A stretch of DNA of 6,274 nt from JAIBJP01 sp035639875 (GCA_035639875.1 DASQXE010000092.1:1-6274); one strand, 5' to 3'; positions 1 through 5,736 are shown, numbered from the stretch's first letter. Notes: generated by a model not told the origin, from the sequence alone. Made by a program: numbers and translations.

Positions 1-318
1 CAGATCGGCTTTCGCATGCTCGACTCGCTCGGGGTCGAGCCGGTCGCCTCCTGGGTCTTGCACCACCACGAGCGCTGGGACGGGGACGGCTACCCCGACC
101 GCCTGGGCGGGGAGCGCATCCCCCTGGGCTCGCGCATCCTGCTCGTCGCCGATGCCTACGACGCCATGACCACCGACCGCGTCTACCGCTCGCGCTTCTC
201 GCACGAGCGCGCCATCGCCGAGCTCGAGCGCTGCGCGGGCACGCAGTTCGATCCCGACGTCGTCTCCGCCTTCGTCGCGATGATGAAAGATCGGGAGCGG
301 GTCAGGAGCTCAGGCTAG
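1..318 (+). CDS. HD-GYP domain phosphodiesterase, C-terminal part (5' end outside window)
   Basis: The frame is open from base 1 to a TAG at 316-318, giving 105 residues of the C-terminal half of an HD-GYP domain. Counting from base 1, the HHHE motif is at residues 21-24, followed by W-DGDGYP at 26-32. Then come the family's usual L-x-G-E-x-I-P-L-x-S-R-I stretch (35-46) and VADAYDAMT (49-57) with the R-x-Y-R that follows it. The GTQFDPDVV segment near the end is also typical. Members of this family hydrolyse cyclic di-GMP in the cytoplasm or at the inner face of the membrane, usually through a di- or trinuclear metal centre. The first HD residues and any sensor domain lie outside the window, so input signal and activity cannot be judged. 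The gene converges on a small minus-strand ORF with a 4-base overlap. Confidence 0.9.
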   Translation, partial: QIGFRMLDSLGVEPVASWVLHHHERWDGDGYPDRLGGERIPLGSRILLVADAYDAMTTDRVYRSRFSHERAIAELERCAGTQFDPDVVSAFVAMMKDRERVRSSG

Positions 319-416
319 AAGACCCTGTCCCACTTCCAGCCGGCGGCGACGGCGGAGGGGGCGACGAGCGCGCCGATCGTGAGCGCGCGGACAAACCAGT
401 AACGAAGCTGCACCAT
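315..416 (-). CDS. Candidate small secreted or membrane-anchored peptide, 33 aa
   Basis: I do not recognise this gene. An ATG at 416-414 opens 33 codons to a TAG at 317-315. The start has a good ribosome site: AAGGA at 427-423 with a 6-base spacer. The product has a basic N-terminus (MVQLRYWFVR), a hydrophobic stretch ALTIGALVAPSAVAA (residues 11-25), then GWKWDRVF. This is the layout of a signal peptide or one membrane helix with a short tail; SAVAA-G could be a signal peptidase site. By hand count, G or C occupies about 67%, 52% and 91% of codon positions 1, 2 and 3. That is the pattern of real GC-rich coding DNA, although the stretch is otherwise intergenic. It lies 105 bases downstream of the sigma factor gene on the same strand, beyond a strong hairpin, so it may be cotranscribed or have its own promoter. 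Its small size leaves room for chance. Confidence 0.55.
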   Translation of the reverse strand: MVQLRYWFVRALTIGALVAPSAVAAGWKWDRVF

Positions 417-422
417 GTCGAA

Positions 423-427
423 TCCTT
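423..427 (-). promoter_or_regulatory. Ribosome binding site of the 33-aa small ORF
   Basis: On the minus strand AAGGA is followed by TTCGAC (6 bases) and then the ATG at 416-414. Both spacing and sequence suit a Shine-Dalgarno site. It matters because it supports translation of an ORF that length-based gene finding would miss. Confidence 0.5.
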
Positions 428-442
428 TTGGAGAAGGTAGAA

Positions 443-474
443 GCGGCCCAGGATCGTCGGCCGCCCTGGGCCGC
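443..474 (-). terminator. Strong hairpin downstream of the sigma factor gene, possible terminator
   Basis: GCGGCCCAGG (443-452) and CCTGGGCCGC (465-474) form a perfect 10-bp, very GC-rich inverted repeat around a 12-base loop. It lies about 48 bases past the sigma factor stop on the minus strand. The minus-strand sequence after the stem (TTCTACCTTCTCC) is pyrimidine-rich but has no clean T run, so intrinsic termination would be weak or imperfect. It may instead stabilise the 3' end, or attenuate read-through into the small ORF that begins 27 bases later. Confidence 0.4.
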
Positions 475-521
475 GTCAGCCCGTTAAGGGGATTCGCCCG
501 TCCCTGAGCCGAGGCTATGGG

Positions 522-1583
522 CTAGTTCGAGCTGGCGACCGAAGAGAGGTCGCGGATGGCGGAGAGGCGCTGGAGCGCCTGGCCCTCGAGCTGGCGCACA
601 CGCTCGCGCGTGAGGCCGAGCTCGTGCCCGATGGCCTCGAGCGTCCACGGATCGCCCTCGAAGCCGAAGCGCAGCTCGAGGATGCGCCGTTCGCGTTCCG
701 GAAGCGCGTCGAGCGCCTTGCGCACGCCCTGCTTGCGCAGCGACTCCTCCGCCTCGTCGAACGGGTCGATCGCCTCGCGGTCCGCGAAGAGATCGCCGAG
801 CTCGCCTTCGTCGTCGGCACCGACCGACTGGTTCAACGAGACGGACGCCGACGCAGCGCCGAGCGCCTCGTCGACATGCTGAATCGGGAGGCCGGTAGCC
901 TCGGCGAGCTCCTCCTTCGTGGCATCGCGCCCCAGCTCGACCTCCAGGCGGCGCGCCGCGCGGCCGAGCTTCTGCTGGCGCTCGACGACATGCACGGGCA
1001 CGCGAATCGTGCGCGCGTTGTTGGCGACGGCGCGCTGCACGGACTGGCGGATCCACCAAGTCGCGTAGGTGGAGAACTTGAAGCCGCGGCGCCAGTCGAA
1101 CTTCTCGACGGCGCGGTTGAGCCCGAGTGTGCCCTCCTGGATGAGGTCCAGGAACGGCACGCCGAGGCCGCGATAGCCCTTCGCGATCGAGACGACGAGG
1201 CGCAGGTTGCACTCGATCATCTTGCGCTTGGCGACGAGATCGCCCTTCTCGATCCGCTTTGCGAGCGTGACCTCCTCGGAGGCGGTCAGAAGCCTGTGGC
1301 GACCGACGTCCGCGAGGAAGAGCTGCAGGCTGTCGCCCGCGCCGTGCACGGGCTCGGCCGCGATCTCGAGCTCCTCTGGAACTTCCTCGACGGGCGCGCC
1401 GATCTCGAGCCCGATGGCCTCGAGCTCGTGCGTGAACTCGGCGAGTTCCTCCTCGCCGAGATCGAGCTCGAGAGCGAGCGCCTCGAGCTCAGCGGGCTCG
1501 ATGTAACCGCGCTCTTCGGCGCTTTCGACCAGGGAACGGCCCTGGAGCGTGTCAAGTAGCTCGTGCATGGAGTTCTGGCTCAC
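522..1583 (-). CDS. RNA polymerase sigma factor, sigma-70 (RpoD/SigA-like) family
   Basis: The 353-residue protein directs RNA polymerase to promoters. In order: an acidic region 1.1-like part (about 7-62); region 1.2 (84-116, D-S-L-Q-L-F-L to R-I-E-K-G-D); region 2 (about 121-192) with NLRLVVSIAKGY, DLIQEGTLGLNRAVEKFD and FKFSTYATWWIRQ; region 3 (about 197-270); and region 4 (about 285-345) with the -35-binding helix LTRERVRQLEGQALQRL. Regions 2 and 4 are intact, so it should be functional. Compared with E. coli RpoD, the T440 position is Gln183 and D445-Q446 are Asn188-Asn189. Together with the short length this suggests a secondary (group 2-like) sigma rather than the housekeeping factor, though region 1.1 is more a group 1 trait. 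The GTG start at 1583 has AGGA at 1591-1588; an ATG at 1568-1566 (residue 6) lacks a ribosome site. The next gene on this strand upstream is topB, 155 bases away. Confidence 0.95.
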   Translation of the reverse strand: MSQNSMHELLDTLQGRSLVESAEERGYIEPAELEALALELDLGEEELAEFTHELEAIGLEIGAPVEEVPEELEIAAEPVHGAGDSLQLFLADVGRHRLLTASEEVTLAKRIEKGDLVAKRKMIECNLRLVVSIAKGYRGLGVPFLDLIQEGTLGLNRAVEKFDWRRGFKFSTYATWWIRQSVQRAVANNARTIRVPVHVVERQQKLGRAARRLEVELGRDATKEELAEATGLPIQHVDEALGAASASVSLNQSVGADDEGELGDLFADREAIDPFDEAEESLRKQGVRKALDALPERERRILELRFGFEGDPWTLEAIGHELGLTRERVRQLEGQALQRLSAIRDLSSVASSN

Positions 1584-1620
1584 TGGTTCCTACTATCCCC
1601 TTCGCTAAACGCGGCCGGAC

Positions 1621-1639
1621 GGATGGTTTCAACCCATCC
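1621..1639 (-). repeat. Inverted repeat in the leader/promoter region of the sigma factor gene
   Basis: GGATGG (1621-1626) and CCATCC (1634-1639) form a perfect 6-bp inverted repeat with a 7-base centre, TTTCAAC on the plus strand. It sits directly downstream (minus strand) of the proposed ECF -10 element, so it would either be an operator at the start site or a hairpin at the very 5' end of the mRNA. The centre reads GTTGAAA on the minus strand and includes a TTGAAA that could be a -35 box, but I find no good -10 box 17 bases further on. Confidence 0.35.
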
Positions 1640-1666
1640 AACGTTCTGACTGTACGAGCAATTCCC
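1640..1666 (-). promoter_or_regulatory. Putative SigR/SigH-type ECF promoter for the sigma factor gene
   Basis: On the minus strand GGGAAT (1666-1661) is followed by exactly 18 bases and then GTTG (the GTT at 1642-1640). This matches the known actinobacterial SigR/SigH consensus GGAAT-N18/19-GTT. Transcription would start near 1633, leaving a leader of about 50 bases before the GTG at 1583. Established precedent: mycobacterial sigB is controlled by SigH and SigE, and Streptomyces hrdD and one hrdB promoter depend on SigR. The match is by eye; no ECF gene or anti-sigma factor is in the window. Confidence 0.45.
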
Positions 1667-1682
1667 TCGTTCGGCTACGTCT

Positions 1683-1726
1683 GAACCGGTCGCTTAACCG
1701 GGTTCTAACGTCGCCGTTACCGAACC
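1683..1726 (-). repeat. Two overlapping, mutually exclusive hairpins after topB
   Basis: In the minus-strand transcript the first hairpin follows the topB stop by 12 bases. GGTTC-gg-TAACG (1726-1715) pairs with CGTTAGAACC (1710-1701), giving 10 bp with a 2-base bulge and a 4-base loop. A second hairpin uses part of the same arm: GAACC at 1705-1701 can instead pair with GGTTC at 1687-1683, with ACC/GGT continuing after a one-base bulge. No T run follows either stem, so this is not a standard intrinsic terminator. It could mark the 3' end of the topB mRNA, or be a protein-binding site rich in CGGTT repeats upstream of the sigma factor promoter. Confidence 0.35.
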
Positions 1727-1738
1727 GTTGCCCGCAGC

Positions 1739-3931
1739 TCACGCAGCGTCGCTGCTTACCGCTTCAGACGACGGCTCGGCGGTTCGGTTGGCGCCGTTTC
1801 GCGCCCAGTCCTCGTCGAATTCGACGCGCCACTTGCCGTCCTCGCCCTGCTCGAGCGCGAGCTTGGCGCTGAAGCTGCGTCCGGAGCGGCCGCGGAAGCC
1901 GCTGACGGGCTTCGCGGTCTTCTTCGTCTCCATCAGCTCTTTGACGACCGAGACCGGGAGGATCTTGTTTGCTTTCTTCTTCCAGATGACGAAACCACAG
2001 CCGGGATCGTCCTTCGTCCAGCATGAGTAGCCCTTGCGGTTTTCGATCACGTCGCGGCCGCAAACGGGGCAGGGCCCGAGATTGGCCCGCTCGATCTTGA
2101 CGCCCTTGAGCTTGTCGAGCTCGGCCACGGTCTCCGTCGTGAAGCGCTCAATGTCGGACATGAACGCCGGCCGCGTGTCCTCGCCGTGCTCGATCCGCGC
2201 CAGCCGGCGCTCCCAATCCCCCGTCATCTCGGCGGACGTGAGTGGATGGCTGCCGAGCAGCGAGATGACCTGGACGCCCTTTTCCGTGGCATGCAACGCG
2301 CGGCCCTCGCGCTCGAGATAACCGACCTGGAGGAGCCGCTCGATGATCGCCGCCCTGGTGGCTGGCGTGCCGATGCCGGAGTCCTTCATGGCCTCGCGAA
2401 GCTCGGCGTCCTCGATGTCCTTGCCGGCCGTCTCCATAGCGGCGAGGAGCGACGCCTCCGTGAAGCGCCGCGGAGGCTGCGTCTCCTTTCGGAGCGACTC
2501 GACCGAGCGCGGGTCGACCTGCTCACCCTCGCGGAGGACGGGCAGAAGCTGGTCGCCCCCCGAATCGTCGTCCTTCGGCTGCCCGTTCGCTTCCTCTCCA
2601 TAGACACTTTTCCACCCGGCCTCGAGAAGGACTCGTCCGGTTGTGCGAAAGACGTGCTCCTCGACGGTCGTCTCCACGCGCGTGCGCTCGAAGACGGCCT
2701 CGGGATGAAAGGCGGCGAGGAAGCGTTTGGCCACGAGGTCGTAGACGCGGGATTCGTCCGGCCCCATCTTCGTGAGGTCGTGCTCGGACTTGGTCGGGAT
2801 GATCGCGTGGTGGTCCTCGACCCGCGCGTCGTTGACGATGCGGCCGAGGGGCAGCTTCTCGAGGCGTGTGACGTACTTCGCCGCCTCGCTGTACTTGGAG
2901 TTGCGTCCGACGAAGTCGGCCGTTGGCTTGATCTCGCCGATCATGTCGCTGGTCAGGAACCGGGAGCTCGTGCGGGGATACGTGATGGCCTTGTGCTCCT
3001 CATAGAGCTTCTGCGCGGCGGCCAGCGTGCGGCGGGCGGAGAACCCGAAGAGAACGTTCGCGTTGCGCTGCAACGAGGTGAGGTCGTACAGGAGCTCGGG
3101 CTTCTCGCGCTCCTCCTTCTTCTCCAGCTTGGTGATGAGGCCGGGCCGGCCGCGCGTCTCCTCGACGATCTTGGTCGCTTCATCCTCGGCGATCCGCTTG
3201 CCGCCGAGGTACCGGCCGCTGTAGAGGCAGTCGCCCGTAGCCGCGAAGTTCGCCTCGACGAGCCAGTACGGCTCCGGAACGAAGGCACGGATGGAGAGCT
3301 CGCGGCGGACGACGAGCGCGAGCGTCGGCGTCTGCACGCGTCCGAGCGAGACCGCGCCGTCGAAGGCCGCCCGCAGGCGGATCGAAGCAGCGCGGGTCGC
3401 ATTCATTCCGACGAGCCAGTCGGCCTCGGAGCGCGAGCGCGCAGCCTCTTCCAACAGCTTCATGTCCTCGCCGTTGCGCAGGTGCTCGAACGCATCTGCG
3501 ATCGCCTTCTTCGTCATCGAGTTCAGCCAGAGCCGCTTGACGGGTTTGCCCACGCCCGAGGTCTCGTAGAGGTAAGCGAAGATGAGCTCGCCCTCGCGCC
3601 CCGCGTCGCACGCGTTGACGATCAGGTCGACGTCCTTGCTCTTCATGAGCTTGTGGACCGCGTTCAGCTGCTTCTTCGCCTTGTCGTCGTTCGGCACGAG
3701 CTTGAACTTGTCCGGCACGATCGGCAGATCGGCGAAGCGCCACTTCTTGAGCCGCTCGTCGTACGCTTCGGGATCGGCGAGGCCGACGAGATGGCCGACC
3801 GCCCACGAGACGACGTACTCGTCGCCGAGGAGGTGGGTCTTGTCCTGGCTCTGGCTGAAGGTGCCCGGAAGCGCGCCCGCGAGGTCGCGGCCGACGGACG
3901 GCTTCTCGGCTATGACGAGGGTCTTACCCAC
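1739..3931 (-). CDS. topB: DNA topoisomerase III-like type IA topoisomerase
   Basis: The 730-residue enzyme passes single DNA strands through a transient break, and the family decatenates replication and recombination intermediates. The Toprim domain is at about 1-135, with IAEKPS (E9) and DAGREGE (109-115) for metal binding. DAGREGE with Gly at the second Asp position of DxD is, to my knowledge, normal in the TopB branch. Next come EADWLVGMNATR (169-180) and SLGRVQTPTLA (195-205). The active-site loop AITYPRTSSR (315-324) holds the nucleophile Tyr318. DHHAIIPT (373-380) and SGIGTPATRAAIIERL (518-533) follow. One four-cysteine zinc ribbon (C621, C624, C637, C645) precedes a C-terminal segment (about 656-710) ending in an acidic, Ser/Ala-rich tail. 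The GTG start at 3931 has AAGGTGG just upstream and yields the family-typical MGKTLVIAEKPS. All catalytic motifs are present. The gene is transcribed away from the exonuclease operon. Confidence 0.95.
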   Translation of the reverse strand: MGKTLVIAEKPSVGRDLAGALPGTFSQSQDKTHLLGDEYVVSWAVGHLVGLADPEAYDERLKKWRFADLPIVPDKFKLVPNDDKAKKQLNAVHKLMKSKDVDLIVNACDAGREGELIFAYLYETSGVGKPVKRLWLNSMTKKAIADAFEHLRNGEDMKLLEEAARSRSEADWLVGMNATRAASIRLRAAFDGAVSLGRVQTPTLALVVRRELSIRAFVPEPYWLVEANFAATGDCLYSGRYLGGKRIAEDEATKIVEETRGRPGLITKLEKKEEREKPELLYDLTSLQRNANVLFGFSARRTLAAAQKLYEEHKAITYPRTSSRFLTSDMIGEIKPTADFVGRNSKYSEAAKYVTRLEKLPLGRIVNDARVEDHHAIIPTKSEHDLTKMGPDESRVYDLVAKRFLAAFHPEAVFERTRVETTVEEHVFRTTGRVLLEAGWKSVYGEEANGQPKDDDSGGDQLLPVLREGEQVDPRSVESLRKETQPPRRFTEASLLAAMETAGKDIEDAELREAMKDSGIGTPATRAAIIERLLQVGYLEREGRALHATEKGVQVISLLGSHPLTSAEMTGDWERRLARIEHGEDTRPAFMSDIERFTTETVAELDKLKGVKIERANLGPCPVCGRDVIENRKGYSCWTKDDPGCGFVIWKKKANKILPVSVVKELMETKKTAKPVSGFRGRSGRSFSAKLALEQGEDGKWRVEFDEDWARNGANRTAEPSSEAVSSDAA

Positions 3932-3935
3932 GAAT

Positions 3936-3942
3936 CCACCTT
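3936..3942 (-). promoter_or_regulatory. Ribosome binding site fixing the GTG start of topB
   Basis: On the minus strand AAGGTGG is followed by ATTC and the GTG at 3931-3929. Its AAGG is 7 bases from the start codon. This decides the start and agrees with the conserved N-terminal sequence of the product. Confidence 0.6.
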
Positions 3943-3985
3943 AGCGAAGGTCTCAAGACGCCCTTTTCGGCGCGATCTGCGTCCG

Positions 3986-4008
3986 CCGTTAGCGCAATTT
4001 CGCTACGG
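3986..4008. repeat. Imperfect inverted repeat in the divergent intergenic region
   Basis: CCG-t-TAGCG (3986-3994) and CGCTACGG (4001-4008) form an 8-bp inverted repeat with one unpaired T, around the 6-base centre CAATTT. It is 55 bases from the topB start and about 180 from the exonuclease start. An operator is possible; nothing in the window shows which protein would bind it. Confidence 0.3.
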
Positions 4009-4145
4009 AAGTAACCGCGCTGGGATCGAAAGTGTGCGGTCGAAGACGGTTCCTTGCCGCTCAGGCGGAAGATTCGCTTCCGGCGGCGGGCGGCGCCTAT
4101 CGCCGCGTCGTTGTCCACCACGCCTTAACGGAGAGCGTACGACGA

Positions 4146-4176
4146 TTGCGCCGGCGGTTCTAGAAGCGGCGATACT
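4146..4176 (+). promoter_or_regulatory. Possible promoter of the exonuclease-SDR-deacetylase operon
   Basis: GATACT at 4171-4176 matches four of six bases of the -10 consensus, including the key A at position 2 and T at position 6. A partial -35, TTGCGC (4146-4151), is 19 bases upstream, which is longer than ideal. Transcription would start near 4183, only about two bases before the TTG start codon, so the mRNA would be almost leaderless. That agrees with the lack of a clear ribosome site there. The assignment is by eye and tentative. Confidence 0.25.
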
Positions 4177-4184
4177 GCGGGCGC

Positions 4185-5012
4185 TTGAGACCGCTGCTCG
4201 CAGTCGACGGCGACAACCTCGCGCACCGTGCTTGGCACGCGCTGCCCAAGGTGATCAAGGGCGCGGACGGGCACCCGGGCAACGCAATCATCGGCTTCAC
4301 GAACATGCTCCTCTTCGTCTGGGAGGCGGAGAAGCCTCGAACGGTGTTCGTGGGCTTCGACAGCGTCGGAGAGCCGACGTACCGCAACGAGCTCTTGCCG
4401 CAGTACCAGGAGGGCCGCGACTTCCCGTTCGAGCTGACGAACCAGCTCGACCGGTTGCCTCAGCTCGTCGAGGCGCTGGGCTTCGCGTGGGCCAAGGGTG
4501 CGGGCTACGAGGCGGATGATTTCCTCGCGGCCGCCGTTGCGGCGGAGGAGAAGAGCGGTGGGACGGCGCTGGTGCTCACCACCGATCGCGACCTCTTCCA
4601 GCTCGCGAGTCCGAAGACGACGGTGCTGCGCCCGCGTAGGGGCGTGAGCGAGATCGATCGCATCGGGCCGGATCAGGTGCGCGAGATCTACGGCGTCGAT
4701 CCCGAGCAGGTACCGGATTTCGTCGCCCTGCGGGGCGATCCCTCGGATCGCATTCCCGGCGCGCCCGGCGTGGGTCCCGGGCGGGCGGCGGCGATCCTCA
4801 AGGCGCACGGCTCGCTCGATGCGGCGCTCCAGAACGGCGGCTTCCCGACGATCGCCGATGACCTGCGGACCTATCTCCGAATGACGCGGCTCCAGTACGA
4901 GGCTCCGTTGCCAGAGCTTCCCGATGCGGAGCCGACCTGGGAGCGCGGCGCCGAGCTCCTCGAGAGCTGGGGCCACGGCGCGGCCGCGAAGCGGTTGCGG
5001 GAGCGCGCGTGA
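4185..5012 (+). CDS. Stand-alone 5'-3' exonuclease (FEN/PolA N-terminal domain type)
   Basis: The 275-residue protein belongs to the family that removes 5' flaps and RNA primers in replication and repair. Metal-binding acids are visible in order: VDGDN (D8, D10), FD (D59), YEADD (E109, D111, D112), TTDRD (D134, D136) and GDPSDRIPGAPGVG (D185, D188). The last leads into the helix-hairpin-helix that binds DNA through G-V-G-P-G-R-A (195-201). No polymerase domain follows, so it is the ExoIX/YpcP-like stand-alone form. The arch segment YRNELLPQYQEGR (66-78) has Gln75 where PolA and phage enzymes usually have a catalytically important Lys. The TTG start at 4185 is chosen because an in-frame TAG lies at 4161-4163, no other ATG, GTG or TTG intervenes, and the first catalytic Asp comes only seven residues later. 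There is no clear ribosome site. Its stop overlaps the next start by four bases (GTGA). Confidence 0.9.
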   Translation: MRPLLAVDGDNLAHRAWHALPKVIKGADGHPGNAIIGFTNMLLFVWEAEKPRTVFVGFDSVGEPTYRNELLPQYQEGRDFPFELTNQLDRLPQLVEALGFAWAKGAGYEADDFLAAAVAAEEKSGGTALVLTTDRDLFQLASPKTTVLRPRRGVSEIDRIGPDQVREIYGVDPEQVPDFVALRGDPSDRIPGAPGVGPGRAAAILKAHGSLDAALQNGGFPTIADDLRTYLRMTRLQYEAPLPELPDAEPTWERGAELLESWGHGAAAKRLRERA

Positions 5013-5736
5013 CTCGCGTCGCTTTGGTGACCGGGGCCAACACTGGCATCGGCTGGGCGGTCGCTCAGCGGCTGCAGCACGAGGGCTTTGCGCTCGCCTT
5101 CCACACGCGCGACAAAAAGGCTGAGTCGCGCGCGCGCTTCGACGAGCTCGCGCGCAGCGGGCCGGCGACCTGGCTCACCGCCGATCTCGGGCGGCTGGAG
5201 AGCGGCGACCCCGTCGTTGCGGAGGCAGTGGAGGCATTCGGTCGGCTGGACGTTCTCGTCAACAACGCCGGGATGACGCTCAGCAAGCCGGCGCTCGAGC
5301 TCACCGGCGAGGACTTTGACGCGGTTTTCTCGGTCGACGTCAGGGCAGCGTTCCTTCTCGCCGTCGCCGCGGCTCGTCACATGCGCGGGGCGAACGGCGG
5401 CGTCATCGTCAACGTCACCAGCGTCCACGAGCACGTGCCACGACCCGGGTTCGCGCTCTACGCACCCGCCAAGGCGGCGCTTGGGATGATCACGCGCTCG
5501 CTCGCGCTCGAGCTCGGCGGCGATGGGATCCGCGTCGTCTCGGTCGCCCCCGGCGCAATCCGCACGGAGCGGAACGCGGGAGCCGATGACGACGCAGACG
5601 AGATCCCGCTCGGGCGCTCAGGTGAGCCGGAGGAGGTCGCTTCCCTCGTGGCGTGGGCGGTCAGCGAGGACGCCCGCTATGTCACGGGGGCAAGCCTCCT
5701 CGTCGACGGGGGTTTCATCCAGCACGGCGTCGGCGC

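Larger units (their letters stand above)
3932..4184. other. Divergent intergenic region between topB and the exonuclease operon
   Basis: These 253 bases separate two divergent transcripts and should carry both promoters. I find no RNA gene and no convincing ORF. The region is locally richer in A and T (about 3990-4012) than its neighbours. It contains an imperfect inverted repeat at 3986-4008 and a TTAGCGAAGG at 3941-3950, which also occurs inverted upstream of the sigma gene. I could not assign a convincing -35/-10 pair for topB. Confidence 0.6.

Noticed and set aside
415..507. Plus-strand 30-codon ORF through the hairpin region
   Set aside because: It has no ribosome site and its low-complexity sequence runs through a strong inverted repeat; the minus-strand 33-codon ORF nearby is better supported.
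417..521. Possible riboswitch or structured leader ahead of the small ORF
   Set aside because: Apart from one 10-bp hairpin I could not match any known riboswitch core, so I kept only the hairpin.
624..1559. 311-codon plus-strand frame opposite the sigma factor gene
   Set aside because: Same GC-rich shadow effect; the minus strand encodes an intact sigma factor with all regions recognisable.
1566..1568. Alternative ATG start for the sigma factor (residue 6)
   Set aside because: No ribosome site lies in front of it, whereas the GTG at 1583 has AGGA at a workable distance.
3585..3605. TopB Toprim motif DAGREGE lacking the second Asp of DxD
   Set aside because: It looked like a lost metal ligand, but Gly at this place is seen in TopB-type enzymes such as that of Bacillus subtilis, so it is a subfamily trait.
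3924..4121. 65-codon minus-strand frame overlapping the topB start
   Set aside because: Composition is unremarkable, no family is recognised, and it overlaps the topB ribosome site and start in another frame. Not supported as a gene.
2186..4519. 777-codon open frame on the plus strand, antisense to topB and running into the exonuclease gene
   Set aside because: It mirrors topB and its product is a low-complexity Arg/Leu/Asp/Glu-rich string with no family motif. Long antisense frames are expected opposite GC-rich genes with G/C third positions. topB on the other strand has every catalytic motif.
4125..4976. 283-codon minus-strand frame opposite the exonuclease gene
   Set aside because: Antisense shadow with Arg/Glu-rich composition; the plus-strand product has ordered nuclease motifs.
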